63,097 nt of DNA, from NCBI RefSeq assembly GCF_014050525.1, contig NZ_JACGAG010000013.1:1-63097 (forward strand). Reading direction: 5' to 3'. Of this stretch, positions 50,108-60,546 are shown piece by piece. Origin of the DNA: Clostridium sp. cel8. GTDB taxonomy: Bacteria > Bacillota > Clostridia > Clostridiales > Clostridiaceae. Position numbers and translations under genes: made by a program. How positions within the stretch are numbered: the first letter of the stretch is position 1; every line of letters starts with the position of its first letter. The notes below the pieces were generated by a model. The model was not told the origin of the DNA and searched no databases. It saw only the letters and a program-made list of their open reading frames with translations.

Positions 50108-50898
50108 TTTTTATACCTTTTTATTTTCTGTCTTAAAATTTCATACATTATTATTCCCCCCGCTACTGAAGCATTTAATGAAGTAATATTTCCCCTCATA
50201 GGTATTTTTGTAAGTACATCACACTTTTCCTTGATCAATCTTGATATTCCTTTTCCTTCACTTCCTATTACAAGAGCTACACCTCCATTAAAGTTTATAT
50301 CAAAACAATAATTTTTACCATCCATATCTGCACCATATATCCAAATTCCTAATTTTTTCAATTTATCAACAGTTGCATTCAAATTATTCACTTTACATAT
50401 TCTAATATGCTCTACAGCTCCTGCAGAAGATTTATATACAGTTGGGGTAACTCCTACATTTCTTCTCTTAGGAATAACTATTCCATGAACTCCACATACT
50501 TCTGCAGTTCTAATTATAGATCCAAAATTATGAGGATCCTCTATTTGATCTAATATAACTATATATGGTTCTTCGCCTTTCTTTGAAGCATAATTCAATA
50601 TATCTTCTAATTCATAGTATTTATAAGGACTAACCTTAGCAATAACTCCCTGATGCGCTCCTGTATAGGAAATTTGATTTAACTTTTTCTTATCAACTCT
50701 TTTTACTATAATATTTTTATTCTTTGCAAGTGCTAGTATCTTATTTATAGATCCTGTAATATTTCCATTTGAAACTAATATTTCTTCAACAGTTTTCCCT
50801 GATTTTAATGCTTCAATAACTGCATTTCTGCCCTCTACTATATTTTCTATGAAATCATTTTTTGAATCCACTTTATATTTAAATAATTGATCTTTCAT
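50104..50898 (-). CDS. rlmB: 23S rRNA (guanosine-2'-O-)-methyltransferase, TrmH family
   Basis: A 264-residue SPOUT methyltransferase. The N-terminal substrate-binding domain begins I-V-E-G-R-N-A-V-I-E-A-L, and the knot motifs N-F-G-S-I-I-R-T-A, G-S-E-G-K-G-I and I-P-M-x-G-x-x-x-S-L-N-A-S-V-A are present. It is expected to methylate the ribose of a 23S peptidyl-transferase-region guanosine. Position after mrnC matches Bacillus. Confidence 0.92.
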   Translation of the reverse strand: MKDQLFKYKVDSKNDFIENIVEGRNAVIEALKSGKTVEEILVSNGNITGSINKILALAKNKNIIVKRVDKKKLNQISYTGAHQGVIAKVSPYKYYELEDILNYASKKGEEPYIVILDQIEDPHNFGSIIRTAEVCGVHGIVIPKRRNVGVTPTVYKSSAGAVEHIRICKVNNLNATVDKLKKLGIWIYGADMDGKNYCFDINFNGGVALVIGSEGKGISRLIKEKCDVLTKIPMRGNITSLNASVAGGIIMYEILRQKIKRYKN

Positions 50899-50945
50899 GC
50901 TGCAAAGTCAACTCCTTATTTCAGGTCTTAATATATTTATGCATA

Positions 50946-51359
50946 TCATATTTTAAAATTTATCATAATATTAAGCAAATATTTTAATCTCTCCAATTTG
51001 TGTGTCAAATACAAATATCCAATTAAAGTTTCCAATCCTGTAGCAAATCTATACTCCTGAACATCTGCATTTTTAGGAGTAGTCCCTGATTTTGCATTCC
51101 TGCCTCTTTTAAAAAAATATAATTCATCATCTGAGAGTTTACTACATACACCTTTTATGATTTCACTTTGAGAATGTGCCTTAACAAAATGTATAGCCTT
51201 AACATGAAGTTTATGCACATTCATATCCATGTTGTTATAAACTAAATAAGTTCTTATAAAGACTTCATATACCGCATCACCAACGAAAGCCAATACAAGA
51301 GGATTTAGATTCCTAACCTCATTTTCTGTAAACGTATGTTCAAATAAGTAATTTTGCAT
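50946..51359 (-). CDS. mrnC: Mini-ribonuclease III
   Basis: A 137-residue stand-alone RNase III catalytic domain without a dsRNA-binding domain. It processes 23S rRNA precursor ends in Bacillus. The signature L-A-F-V-G-D-A-V-Y-E carries the acidic metal ligands. The start codon directly follows the cysS stop, so the two are coupled. Confidence 0.93.
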   Translation of the reverse strand: MQNYLFEHTFTENEVRNLNPLVLAFVGDAVYEVFIRTYLVYNNMDMNVHKLHVKAIHFVKAHSQSEIIKGVCSKLSDDELYFFKRGRNAKSGTTPKNADVQEYRFATGLETLIGYLYLTHKLERLKYLLNIMINFKI

Positions 51360-52757
51360 TTATAACCTCTTCCATCTCACTCCATCTGGAGTATCCTCAA
51401 GTACTATACCCTCAGATTTTAATTGATCCCTTATTTCATCTGCAAGTTTCCAATTCTTTTCTCGTCTTGCTTGTTGTCTTTTTTCTATTAATTCCTCTAT
51501 ATCTTTTTCAATTGAACCTTTTTTAGATTCTTGTAAAATTCCAAGTGGCTCGCCAAGTTCTCTTATTAAACTTAAACAAAATTTTATCAATTGTTTAGAT
51601 GATTTATTATTTACATTTATATTAATATCTTTTATTAAATCGAATATGACAGATATAGCATCCGCAGTATTAAAATCATCATCCATTTTTTCTATATATT
51701 TGTCTTTATATGATAATAGCTTGGTTTTATATTTTCTTTCATTATCATTCATATTATCTATAGAACTTTCTTCTAAAAAAATCTCTAAATTAGTTATAGA
51801 ATTATATAATCTATCTACTGAAGATTTTGTAGAGTCAAGTAATTCCAAACTAAAATTTATTTGAGTTCTATAATGTCCAGACAACATAAACATTCTTACT
51901 ACATCAGGTTCATACTTTTCAAGTATTTCTCTTGCAGTAAAAAAATTATTAAGAGATTTTGACATTTTCTGATTGTTTACATTCACAAAAGCAGAATGCA
52001 TCCAATAATTTGCAAAAGGCTTACCTGTCTTACTTTCACTTTGTGCAATTTCGTTTTCATGATGTGGAAATTCCAAATCAGAACCTCCTGCATGAATATC
52101 TATAGTATCACCGAAAATATTATATACCATACACGAGCATTCTATATGCCAACCTGGCCTTCCCATACCCCATGGACTTTTCCATCCAGGTTCCCCAATT
52201 TTTTGACTCTTCCATAAAGTGAAATCAATAGGATTTCTTTTCTTGTCATTTATATCTATTCTTGCCCCGGATTGAAGATCTTCTATATTCTGGCCCGACA
52301 GTTTTCCATATTCTTTAAATTTATTTGTATCAAAATAAACATCTCCATCAACTTCATAGGCATATCCTTTGTCTATCAAATCTTTAACAAATGATATTAT
52401 CTGATTAATATAATTAGTTGCTCTTGGATTTTCAGTTGCTCTTTTTATATTCAACTTATCTGCATCCTTATAATACTCATTTATAAATCTATCACCAAGT
52501 TGCTGAACTGTAGTAGATTCCTCATTTGCCCTTTTAATCATTTTATCATCAATATCAGTAAAATTTTGCACAAACTTAACTTCATATCCTCTATATTCAA
52601 GATACCTTCTTACAGTATCAAATACAACAAAGGTTCTAGCATTACCTATATGAAAAAAATTATATACTGTAGGCCCGCACACATACATATTAACTTTACC
52701 TGGATGTATTGGTTTAAATTCCTCTTTTCTTTTAGTCATTGTATTATAAATTTTCAT
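51360..52757 (-). CDS. cysS: Cysteinyl-tRNA synthetase
   Basis: A 465-residue class I synthetase. It has the zinc-site C-G-P-T-V-Y, the H-I-G-N (HIGH) motif and the K-M-S-K-S loop. The start M-K-I-Y-N-T at 52757 follows GAGGAG; the four-codon longer frame begins inside that site. No T-box element was recognised upstream. Confidence 0.96.
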   Translation of the reverse strand: MKIYNTMTKRKEEFKPIHPGKVNMYVCGPTVYNFFHIGNARTFVVFDTVRRYLEYRGYEVKFVQNFTDIDDKMIKRANEESTTVQQLGDRFINEYYKDADKLNIKRATENPRATNYINQIISFVKDLIDKGYAYEVDGDVYFDTNKFKEYGKLSGQNIEDLQSGARIDINDKKRNPIDFTLWKSQKIGEPGWKSPWGMGRPGWHIECSCMVYNIFGDTIDIHAGGSDLEFPHHENEIAQSESKTGKPFANYWMHSAFVNVNNQKMSKSLNNFFTAREILEKYEPDVVRMFMLSGHYRTQINFSLELLDSTKSSVDRLYNSITNLEIFLEESSIDNMNDNERKYKTKLLSYKDKYIEKMDDDFNTADAISVIFDLIKDININVNNKSSKQLIKFCLSLIRELGEPLGILQESKKGSIEKDIEELIEKRQQARREKNWKLADEIRDQLKSEGIVLEDTPDGVRWKRL

Positions 52758-52909
52758 AAATTTTTGCACTCCTCATTTAATTTTATACCATAATTATATG
52801 AATCTTGCTTATTAAATCCATAATCATTATTTATTTTATCATATTATTATACACAAAATAAAATTTCTGATGCTTTTATTTGATGTATTTTTTACTTTAA
52901 TTTAAGTTA

Positions 52910-52952
52910 ATTCCCCTGTCCCATATTGCTTACACATATGAGGCAAGGGAAT
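52910..52952. other. Long imperfect hairpin after ispD
   Basis: Two 17-base arms (52910-52926, 52936-52952) pair with two G-U wobbles and one mismatch around a nine-base loop, starting seven bases after the ispD stop. Neither strand has a run of T after it, so it is not a standard terminator. It may stabilise the ispD 3' end. Confidence 0.55.
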
Positions 52953-52958
52953 CAAAAT

Positions 52959-53660
52959 TCAATCATTTTTTAAATCCTTAATTATCATTTCCGCCGTTTT
53001 TAAATCATCCTGAGTAGTTATCTTTATATTGTTATAACTTCCATCATAAAAATACACCTTATTACCATAATTTTCTACTACCATAGTATCATCTGTAACA
53101 TCAATGCCATCTTCAAAAATTTTTTTGTGACATTTCCATATGAGATCAAAATTAAAACACTGCGGTGTTTGAACTAAAACAAGCCTGTTTCTATCTAAAG
53201 TATTTGTAGAAAACCCTTTTTCATCTTTAACTTTTATAGTATCTTTAACACTTATTCCACAAGCACATGCATTATACAACCTAGAAAACCTTATTCCATC
53301 ATCTATTATTTTATCTGTAACAAAAGGTCTTGCCCCATCATGAATCAAAACTATATTGCAATTATATTTTTTTAAAGCAATTAGCCCTTTTAAAACGGAA
53401 TCCTGGCGTTTGCATCCTCCTTCTACAATATCTAAAACTTTCGTAAAATTATATTTTTCAATTACATTCTTCCTACAATACTCAATTTCATTTTTTGAGC
53501 ATACAACAATTATTCCATCGATTAAATCACTTTTAGAAAAGGTATTTATAGAATAATACAACATTGGCTTTCCATCTATATTTATGAATTGTTTATTTAT
53601 ATTAGCCTGCATCCTTCTCCCTTTTCCTGCAGCAACTATAATAGCATAATTACCTTTCAT
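52959..53660 (-). CDS. ispD: 2-C-methyl-D-erythritol 4-phosphate cytidylyltransferase
   Basis: A 233-residue enzyme of the non-mevalonate isoprenoid pathway, joining CTP and methylerythritol phosphate. N-terminal A-A-G-K-G-R-R-M and I-H-D-G-A-R-P-F motifs are intact. Start ATG 53660 follows AGAGGAG and lies one base past the stop of the PIN-TRAM gene, so they form one unit. IspF is not adjacent. Confidence 0.94.
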   Translation of the reverse strand: MKGNYAIIVAAGKGRRMQANINKQFINIDGKPMLYYSINTFSKSDLIDGIIVVCSKNEIEYCRKNVIEKYNFTKVLDIVEGGCKRQDSVLKGLIALKKYNCNIVLIHDGARPFVTDKIIDDGIRFSRLYNACACGISVKDTIKVKDEKGFSTNTLDRNRLVLVQTPQCFNFDLIWKCHKKIFEDGIDVTDDTMVVENYGNKVYFYDGSYNNIKITTQDDLKTAEMIIKDLKND

Positions 53661-53661
53661 T

Positions 53662-54768
53662 TTAAAACTCCTCTTTCTGCTTTGCAAATATCATTCTTCC
53701 TGCTGCCGTTTGTAATACAGAAGTTACAACCACATTTTTTGTTTCTCCTATATATTTTCTTCCTCCTTCTATAACTATCATAGTTCCATCGTCAAGATAC
53801 GCTATTCCCTGGCCAGATTCTTTACCATCTTTAATTATTTGTACTGTCATTTCTTCACCTGGAAGCACTACAGGTTTTACAGCATTTGCAAGTTCATTTA
53901 TATTTAAAACTGGTACTCCCTGAAATTCTGCCACTTTGTTTAAATTATAATCATTAGTTATGACTTTTCCGTCCAATACTTGAGAAAGTTTTAAAAGTTT
54001 ACTATCAACTTCTTTTATATCAGGAAAGTCCTTTTCATATATTTTAACATCTATACTTAATTCCTTTTGTATTTTATTAAGTATATCAAGACCTCTTCTT
54101 CCTCTAGTTCTCTTTAATCCATCTGACGAATCTGCTATATGTCTAAGTTCCGCCAATACAAAATTAGGAATTATAAGCGGTCCCTCTATAAAACCAGTTT
54201 GACATATATCAAATATTCTTCCATCAATTATTACAGATGTATCAAGTACTTTTGGGCATACACCACTAAATTCATTTTTAGGTTTCTTCTCTTTTACAGT
54301 CTGTGTTCTTTTAATAAAAATATTACTAAATAAATTTATCAGCTCATCCTTTTTCCTTATAGCTAAATTTGCACCAAGTGCAGCCATAAGAATAGCTATC
54401 AATACTGCAAGCATAGCTCCCACAATAGGTATTTTAGCTATCAAGTTTACAAATACTGATGATATTAGAAGTCCTAACAATGCACCTATTAACCCAATCA
54501 ATATTTCTACCGCCGGAAGCTTTTGTAGACTTCTCTCAATATAATCCATAATTTTCATTATAAGAATATTAATCCACGGCGATATTAAAAATAATATAAT
54601 TCCAAAAATTATACTTACTATAGTTGGAAATAAAATTTTTCCTATAAGTCCATTACTTAAGTAATCAGATTTAACAAAGTATTGACTATTAATTATCATT
54701 TTTCCCAAGAAATATCCAAGTATTAAGCCTATTATTGTAAAAAGTCCTCTCAATGTTTTTCTTAACAA
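53662..54768 (-). CDS. PIN-TRAM domain membrane protein (YacL type)
   Basis: A 368-residue protein with four N-terminal membrane segments (first 150 residues), a cytoplasmic PIN domain that begins [11 protein letters not shown] with acidic site residues, and a C-terminal TRAM domain with [14 protein letters not shown]. The family is suspected to act as RNase or RNA-binding protein; its substrate is not known. TTG start 54768 follows GAGGAGG. Confidence 0.88.
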   Translation of the reverse strand: MLRKTLRGLFTIIGLILGYFLGKMIINSQYFVKSDYLSNGLIGKILFPTIVSIIFGIILFLISPWINILIMKIMDYIERSLQKLPAVEILIGLIGALLGLLISSVFVNLIAKIPIVGAMLAVLIAILMAALGANLAIRKKDELINLFSNIFIKRTQTVKEKKPKNEFSGVCPKVLDTSVIIDGRIFDICQTGFIEGPLIIPNFVLAELRHIADSSDGLKRTRGRRGLDILNKIQKELSIDVKIYEKDFPDIKEVDSKLLKLSQVLDGKVITNDYNLNKVAEFQGVPVLNINELANAVKPVVLPGEEMTVQIIKDGKESGQGIAYLDDGTMIVIEGGRKYIGETKNVVVTSVLQTAAGRMIFAKQKEEF

Positions 54769-54818
54769 TAGACTCACCTCCTCATAAATTATTAGATAGT
54801 TCATTTCTGTCAATATCT

Positions 54819-54847
54819 AATATATATTAACAAAGCATTTTTTTCAA
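54819..54847 (-). promoter_or_regulatory. Promoter of PIN-TRAM-ispD operon
   Basis: On the minus strand TTGAAA (54842-54847) and TATATT (54819-54824) are 17 bases apart. The transcript would start about 45 bases before the TTG start codon. Confidence 0.6.
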
Positions 54848-54996
54848 TAAGACTTCACTTATTTAATAAATTATTTACTAAAATTTCGCATTTTAATCAA
54901 ATTTACCTTTTTTGTTTAGCATAAAAGTTTAATGAATCCCCCTATTCAGAAAATAATTATTGTCTTATTATATATGTTAAACGAAGACATACTTTA

Positions 54997-55026
54997 TTGA
55001 CAAAATTATCTAGTAAAAATTATAAT
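54997..55026 (+). promoter_or_regulatory. Promoter of the 135-residue plus-strand gene
   Basis: TTGACA (54997-55002) and TATAAT (55021-55026) both match consensus perfectly, with 18 bases between. The -10 box is inside an inverted repeat (55020-55050), so the promoter could be repressed. Confidence 0.8.
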
Positions 55027-55050
55027 TATCATATGTTATCATAATTATAA
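55020..55050. repeat. 10-base inverted repeat overlapping the -10 box
   Basis: TTATAATTAT (55020-55029) and ATAATTATAA (55041-55050) are perfect reverse complements with 11 bases between. The position over the -10 box and start point suits an operator. The A+T-only sequence makes chance occurrence more likely. Confidence 0.4.
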
Positions 55051-55067
55051 ATGAGGAGTTGAATTAG

Positions 55068-55475
55068 ATGAAAGATATAATCTTCGACAATTTTCAAAAT
55101 GTTGTTAATGAATCATTATTAAGACATAAAAGTATTTTAGATATATTAACTAAGCTTCAAGAATCAAACGGAAGAATAAACAGAGCAGTAGCAAAATCTG
55201 TTACAAACTGTGGCTGTATACAAATATCTGCAGATAAACAGCATATACCTTCTGAAAAAGATGATGATATAGATATAAATTCATTTGAAAAATGTTTAAA
55301 AACCCATGTAAATGGTGAACTATGCGATAATTGCAGGGAAATTATATCAAATGAAATAGGAAATAATTTATTTTATTTGACTTCCTTATGCAATACATTA
55401 AATTTAAATTTATATGATATATTATTAAAAGAATATGATAAAATGACCACACTAGGTAAATATACATTTAGGTGA
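55068..55475 (+). CDS. Conserved clostridial protein, function unknown (possibly annotated DUF1573)
   Basis: A 135-residue protein on the opposite strand to all neighbours. A helical N-terminal half (D-N-F-Q-N-V-V-N-E-S-L-L-R-H-K-S) is followed by a C-G-C motif (Cys48, Cys50), an acidic loop, C-D-N-C (Cys86, Cys89) and a C-terminal segment like that of small MazG-type proteins (L-N-L-Y-D-I-L-L-K-E-Y-D). The cysteines could bind a metal. I recall such proteins as common in Clostridium but cannot give a function. GAGGAG precedes the ATG and a consensus promoter lies upstream. Confidence 0.8.
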   Translation: MKDIIFDNFQNVVNESLLRHKSILDILTKLQESNGRINRAVAKSVTNCGCIQISADKQHIPSEKDDDIDINSFEKCLKTHVNGELCDNCREIISNEIGNNLFYLTSLCNTLNLNLYDILLKEYDKMTTLGKYTFR

Positions 55476-55481
55476 AACAGC

Positions 55482-55512
55482 GCACAAAATAATGATTAAC
55501 ATTATTTTGTGC
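55482..55512. terminator. Bidirectional terminator shared with disA
   Basis: Perfect 13-base arms (55482-55494 and 55500-55512) with a five-base loop lie between two convergent genes. The right arm contains the last codons and stop of disA. A and T runs in the stem suit either direction. Confidence 0.82.
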
Positions 55513-56575
55513 TAAAATTATCATCTACTAACATCTGTTCTCTTAATCTTCTAAGTCCATTCTTTATAGCCCTTGCTCTGGCTTCTCCAATACCCTCTAC
55601 ACTGTCAAGTTCTTCATAAGATGCTTCAATTACACCTTTTAATTCTTTAAAATTATTAACCAAATTCTCTATTACATTAGTTGGTATTCTAGGTATTTTA
55701 TTTAGCATCCTATATCCTCTAGGAGAAATCAACGTGTCAATAAGTGGAACACCTGTATATCCTAACGCTTTTGCAATACAATCAAGATTTAACAACTCAT
55801 CATAAGTCATTCCTTGTATTTGTTTGTAAATTTCATCATAACTAGTATCTTTTTGGCAATAATCTCTTATCATCCATATTCCATCTTGTTCAATATCTTT
55901 TATAAGTTCATTTAACTGCATTGATATAAGTCTGCCCTCATTACCAAGTTCACATATGTATATTTCAATTTCGGATACTATTCTCATTACCATTTCTGTT
56001 CTTTGAATAGCTGTCATGACATCAAAAAGTGTAACTAAATCTTGAAACTCCAGAGCATTTAAATTATTTACAATTCTCTCAAGAACAGAAACGTACTTTT
56101 CCAATGTCTGAAGCGCTTGATTTGCTCTTGCAAGAATAATACTACTATCTCTAAGTACATATTTCATGTAACCTTTATAAACAGTTATTATATTTCTTCT
56201 CTGAGAAATAGCAATTACTATAGCTCCCGTCTGTTTGGCTACTCTATCTGCAGTCCTATGCCTAGTCCCTGTTTCAAAAGTTGTTATTCCTGAATTTGGA
56301 ATAAGCTGAGCATTTGCACATACTATTTTCTTTAAATCACTGCTTAAAACTATTGCACCATCCATTTTTGCAAGTTCATAAACATAGGACGGACTATAAT
56401 CAGAATTTATAGTAAATCCTCCATCAACTACTTTTAATATCTGTTCACTATCTCCTAGTAATAAGAGACCCCCTGTTTTTGCCCTAAGTATATTCTCAAG
56501 TCCATCTCTAAGCTGAGTGCCAGGAGCCAATAATTTCAATACACTTTTCAATTCTTTATTCTTTTCTATTCTCAA
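55502..56575 (-). CDS. disA: DNA integrity scanning diadenylate cyclase
   Basis: Makes cyclic di-AMP and scans DNA for branches, delaying sporulation on damage. The DAC domain motifs D-G-A-I-V-L-S and G-T-R-H-R-T-A are intact, and a helix-hairpin-helix ends the protein (V-E-G-I-G-E-A-R-A). Start is TTG 56575 after AAGGTGA, giving 357 residues, like Bacillus DisA. It follows radA closely. Confidence 0.95.
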   Translation of the reverse strand: MRIEKNKELKSVLKLLAPGTQLRDGLENILRAKTGGLLLLGDSEQILKVVDGGFTINSDYSPSYVYELAKMDGAIVLSSDLKKIVCANAQLIPNSGITTFETGTRHRTADRVAKQTGAIVIAISQRRNIITVYKGYMKYVLRDSSIILARANQALQTLEKYVSVLERIVNNLNALEFQDLVTLFDVMTAIQRTEMVMRIVSEIEIYICELGNEGRLISMQLNELIKDIEQDGIWMIRDYCQKDTSYDEIYKQIQGMTYDELLNLDCIAKALGYTGVPLIDTLISPRGYRMLNKIPRIPTNVIENLVNNFKELKGVIEASYEELDSVEGIGEARARAIKNGLRRLREQMLVDDNFSTK

Positions 56576-56590
56576 AATTATCACCTTAAA

Positions 56591-57955
56591 TCAAAAGACT
56601 TTATTTAATGCCTCTTTAAGGGAAGACACACCCTTAATATTTATTTCATTATCATTAATCTTTTCTTTGTTCTTTTCAGGAATCAATATATTATTAAACC
56701 CCATTTTCTTAGCTTCATTTACAATTCTATCACAAAATGACACAGGTCGTACCTCTCCAGTAAGACCAATTTCACCTACTACAAGTAAATTTTTTAATTT
56801 TACACTCATAGATTTAGCACTTGAAATAAGAGAAATTGCAAGACCTAGATCCCCAAAAGTTCCTTCAATTTCAAGTCCACCTACTACATTTACATAAACA
56901 TCACAATTATAAAATGGTATTTTTAGCTTTTTTTCAAGTACAGCTAAGATCAAATTCAATCTTGAATTATCCACACCTACTGCAGTTCTTCTTGGCATTA
57001 CAGCCTTTGTTTGAGTTACCAAAGCCTGTATTTCTACAAGTATAGGTCTAGTTCCCTCCACTATTCCAATAACTATTGATCCTTCTTGCTGTGAATTTGT
57101 TTCTTCTAGAAAAACTTGAGATGGATTTGGAACCTGACAAAGGCCACTCTCTTTCATCTCAAACACACCTATTTCACTTGTAGTTCCGAATCTATTTTTT
57201 ACTGTTCTAAGTATTCTAAATTCTTCATTTCTTTCCCCTTCAAAGAAAAGAACAGTATCAACCATGTGTTCAAGAACTCTAGGACCAGCTAACTCCCCTT
57301 GTTTAGTAATATGAGCCACTATAAAAAATGATATTACATTTGTTTTTCCTATACGCATAATATCGTTAGAACTTTCTCTAACTTGAGATACGCTTCCAGG
57401 TGCAGACGCTACAGTATCTTTAAATAAAGTTTGTATAGAATCTATTATAACAAAAATAGGTTCAGTATTTTCTATATTTTTCTCTATTATATCTAAATTA
57501 GTTTCAGAAAGTACATAAATATTGTCTGAATTTACTCCTAATCTATCCCCCCTCATTTTTATCTGCTCTTCTGATTCCTCACCTGAAATATAAAGCACTT
57601 TTCCATATTTGTTGGCAATATTATTAGCTGTTTGAAGAAGCAACGTAGACTTACCTATTCCTGGTGATCCTGATATAAGTGTAAGTGATCCTCTTACAAT
57701 TCCTCCTCCAAGTACTCTATTAAGTTCGTCTATTCCAGTATCAAATCTAGCATATTCACTAGACTTTATATTATTAATATTCTTCGGTTTACTACTAGTT
57801 ATACTCTTGTGAAAACTAGAATAACCTTTTTTGCCGGAAGTTTTACTTTCCTCTACCATGGTATTCCATTCATTGCAATTTGGACATTTCCCTATCCATT
57901 TCAAAGACTCATATCCACAATTTTGACATACAAATACAGTTTTAATTTTTCCCAC
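56591..57955 (-). CDS. radA: DNA repair protein RadA
   Basis: A 454-residue RecA-like branch-migration helicase. It has an N-terminal C4 zinc finger (C-Q-N-C and C-P-N-C), Walker A G-S-P-G-I-G-K-S-T, the K-N-R-F-G motif and a C-terminal Lon-type domain. Start GTG 57955 after GGAGGAG. It forms an operon with disA, 15 bases apart. Confidence 0.96.
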   Translation of the reverse strand: MGKIKTVFVCQNCGYESLKWIGKCPNCNEWNTMVEESKTSGKKGYSSFHKSITSSKPKNINNIKSSEYARFDTGIDELNRVLGGGIVRGSLTLISGSPGIGKSTLLLQTANNIANKYGKVLYISGEESEEQIKMRGDRLGVNSDNIYVLSETNLDIIEKNIENTEPIFVIIDSIQTLFKDTVASAPGSVSQVRESSNDIMRIGKTNVISFFIVAHITKQGELAGPRVLEHMVDTVLFFEGERNEEFRILRTVKNRFGTTSEIGVFEMKESGLCQVPNPSQVFLEETNSQQEGSIVIGIVEGTRPILVEIQALVTQTKAVMPRRTAVGVDNSRLNLILAVLEKKLKIPFYNCDVYVNVVGGLEIEGTFGDLGLAISLISSAKSMSVKLKNLLVVGEIGLTGEVRPVSFCDRIVNEAKKMGFNNILIPEKNKEKINDNEINIKGVSSLKEALNKVF

Positions 57956-58003
57956 TACATTATCTCCTCCAGATAAAAACAATTATTATTAATAAGGTTA
58001 ATA

Positions 58004-58040
58004 TTTTTAGTTATTTAATTAGTAATTAAATAACTAAAAA
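58004..58040. repeat. Perfect 37-base palindrome between clpC and radA
   Basis: Two 18-base arms (58004-58021 and 58023-58040) are perfect reverse complements with one central base. It lies between the clpC terminator and the radA ribosome site. It could be an operator, a cruciform, or a second terminator; the A+T-rich arms alone would fold weakly. Confidence 0.6.
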
Positions 58041-58050
58041 TTAAGAATAC

Positions 58051-58073
58051 ACCCCATACTTATAGTATGGGGT
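58051..58073 (-). terminator. Terminator of the ctsR-mcsA-mcsB-clpC operon
   Basis: ACCCCATAC and GTATGGGGT arms close a five-base loop 10 bases after the clpC stop. Minus-strand sequence after it is T-rich. It should end the stress operon before radA. Confidence 0.82.
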
Positions 58074-58083
58074 AGGATAAAAA

Positions 58084-60525
58084 TTATTCTACTTTCACAA
58101 ATTCTAATTCATCTTTATTTGAAATTGCTCTTACTTTATCTCCTCTTTTTACATTTCCTTTAAGCATTTCTTCTGAAAGTTTATCTTCAACAATCTTAGT
58201 AATTGCTCTTCTAAGTGGTCTTGCTCCATAATTTATATCAATGCCTTCCTTACTTAAAAGTTCTTGCACGTCTTCAGTAAATTCAACCTCAATATCTTGA
58301 TCTTTCAATCTTGAAGAAACTTCTTTAAGCATAAGTTTTACTATTTTCTTCAAATCCTCTTTTTCAAGCTTTCTAAATACTATAATATCATCAATTCTAT
58401 TTAAAAATTCAGGTTTAAATGAATCTTTTAATTCCTTCATTACATTATCTTTCATTCTTTCATAATCACTATTGCGTGTACTTTCTTCATTTCCTGAGGT
58501 AAATCCCATAAACTTTTGTCTTCTTATAGTAGATGCTCCAACATTTGATGTCATTATTATTATAGTATTTTTGAAATTAACAGTCTTACCTTTTCCATCT
58601 GTTAATCTACCATCTTCAAGTATTTGAAGCAATATATTAAATATCTCTGGATGAGCCTTTTCAATTTCATCAAACAAAACTACAGAATAAGGATTTCTTC
58701 TTACCTTTTCAGTAAGTTGACCACCTTCATCATAACCTACATATCCTGGAGGAGAACCTATAAGTCTAGATACAGTGTGTTTTTCCATGTATTCAGACAT
58801 ATCAATCCTTATCATATTACTTTCATCACCAAACATAGCTTCAGCTAAAGCCTTAGATAGTTCTGTCTTTCCTACACCAGTAGGTCCTAAAAATATAAAC
58901 GAACCTATAGGTCTATTTGGATCTTTTAATCCAACTCTTGCTCTTCTTACAGCTCTAGCTATAGATTTAACTGCATCATCTTGACCTATGACTCTTTTAT
59001 GAAGTATATCTTCAAGTTTAAGAAGCTTTTCAGATTCTTTTTCTGTCAATTTTTTAACTGGTATATTAGTCCATTGTGATACAACTGATGCAATATGTTC
59101 TTCAGTAACCTTTAATGAAGATACTTCCTTTTCAGTTTTCCAGTTATTTTTCATATCTTCAAGTTTATCTTTTAATTCTTTTTCCTTATCCCTTAGTTTA
59201 GCTGCTTTCTCAAAATTTTGAACTCTTATTGAATCCTCTTTCTCCTTTGTTATTTTCTCTAAATCACTCTCAATTTTCTTAACATCAGGTGGTGCAATCA
59301 AATTCTGTATTCTTATTTTAGCGCATGCCTCATCAATAAGATCAATAGCTTTATCTGGTAAATATCTATCTGTGATATACCTATCCGAGAATGCTACTGC
59401 TGCTTCTATTGATTCATCAGTTATCTTTACTCTATGATGCGCCTCATATTTATCTCTAAGACCTCTTAATATAAGAACAGCCTCTTCTTTCGTTGGCTCT
59501 CCTACCATTATAGGCTGAAATCTTCTTTCAAGAGCAGCATCTTTTTCAATATATTTTCTATATTCATCTATAGTAGTGGCACCGATACACTGTATTTCTC
59601 CTCTTGCCAAAGCTGGCTTTAATATATTTGAAGCATCAACTGCACCTTCAGCTGCACCAGCTCCAATAATTGTATGAATTTCATCTATAAATAATATTAC
59701 ATTTCCGGATTTTCTTATCTCAGCCATTACTTTCTTTAATCTTTCTTCGAATTCCCCTCTATACTTGGAACCTGCAATCATTAAAGAAAGATCTAAAGTA
59801 ACAACTCTTTTACCTCTTAAAAGTTCAGGAATATTAGAAGAAACTATTTTCTGTGCTAAACCTTCTGCTATGGCTGTTTTACCTACACCAGGATCACCTA
59901 TAAGACATGGATTATTTTTTGTTCTTCTACTCAATATTTCAAGTACTCTTTGAGTTTCTTTATCCCTTCCTATAACAGGATCTAGCTTTCCCTCCTTTGC
60001 CATTTCTGTTAGATCCCGTCCAAATTGATCTAATGTAGGAGTTGGTTCTCCTGATCCCTTTTTAGCACTATTCCTATTTAGGGATTGTTGTCCTGATAAA
60101 GAATTTATTAATTCTTTTTTCAACTTATTGAAATCTGCTCCAAGATTATTCAAAATCGTAAAAGCAACTCCTTCAGCTTCTCTTATAAGTGCTAACAATA
60201 TATGTTCAGGACTTATATAATTATGACTCAAATTTCTTGCCTCATATAAACTTAATTCAAGAAGTCTTTTTGTTCTAGGAGTCAATGGTATTTCATTATT
60301 GTATAACTCTATTTCTCCCATTCCTTCATATTCTTCTATAAGTGACTTCACATTTTCAGCAGTAATATTCATATTATTCAATAGAGTTTTAGATATTCCT
60401 TCCTCTCTTAATATTCCAAGTAATATATGTTCAGTTCCAACATATCCATGTTTAAGTGATTGAGCTTCTTCTTGAGCATATACTATAACTTTTTGTGCTC
60501 TTTCTGTAAACCTTCCAAACATCAT
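58084..60525 (-). CDS. clpC: ATP-dependent Clp protease ATP-binding subunit ClpC
   Basis: An 813-residue Hsp100 unfoldase that feeds ClpP and degrades McsB-tagged proteins. It shows two Clp-N repeats (first 150 residues), two AAA+ modules (Walker A G-D-P-G-V-G-K-T and G-P-T-G-V-G-K-T), a UVR-type middle domain and a C-terminal D2-small domain. Its adaptor McsB is encoded 21 bases upstream. Regulation by CtsR is supported by the operator upstream of ctsR. Confidence 0.97.
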   Translation of the reverse strand: MMFGRFTERAQKVIVYAQEEAQSLKHGYVGTEHILLGILREEGISKTLLNNMNITAENVKSLIEEYEGMGEIELYNNEIPLTPRTKRLLELSLYEARNLSHNYISPEHILLALIREAEGVAFTILNNLGADFNKLKKELINSLSGQQSLNRNSAKKGSGEPTPTLDQFGRDLTEMAKEGKLDPVIGRDKETQRVLEILSRRTKNNPCLIGDPGVGKTAIAEGLAQKIVSSNIPELLRGKRVVTLDLSLMIAGSKYRGEFEERLKKVMAEIRKSGNVILFIDEIHTIIGAGAAEGAVDASNILKPALARGEIQCIGATTIDEYRKYIEKDAALERRFQPIMVGEPTKEEAVLILRGLRDKYEAHHRVKITDESIEAAVAFSDRYITDRYLPDKAIDLIDEACAKIRIQNLIAPPDVKKIESDLEKITKEKEDSIRVQNFEKAAKLRDKEKELKDKLEDMKNNWKTEKEVSSLKVTEEHIASVVSQWTNIPVKKLTEKESEKLLKLEDILHKRVIGQDDAVKSIARAVRRARVGLKDPNRPIGSFIFLGPTGVGKTELSKALAEAMFGDESNMIRIDMSEYMEKHTVSRLIGSPPGYVGYDEGGQLTEKVRRNPYSVVLFDEIEKAHPEIFNILLQILEDGRLTDGKGKTVNFKNTIIIMTSNVGASTIRRQKFMGFTSGNEESTRNSDYERMKDNVMKELKDSFKPEFLNRIDDIIVFRKLEKEDLKKIVKLMLKEVSSRLKDQDIEVEFTEDVQELLSKEGIDINYGARPLRRAITKIVEDKLSEEMLKGNVKRGDKVRAISNKDELEFVKVE

Positions 60526-60546
60526 AATATATTCACCATCCTTTTA

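Noticed and set aside
52770-52958. T-box riboswitch before cysS
   Set aside because: No T-box consensus or antiterminator arms could be found; only one long hairpin is present.
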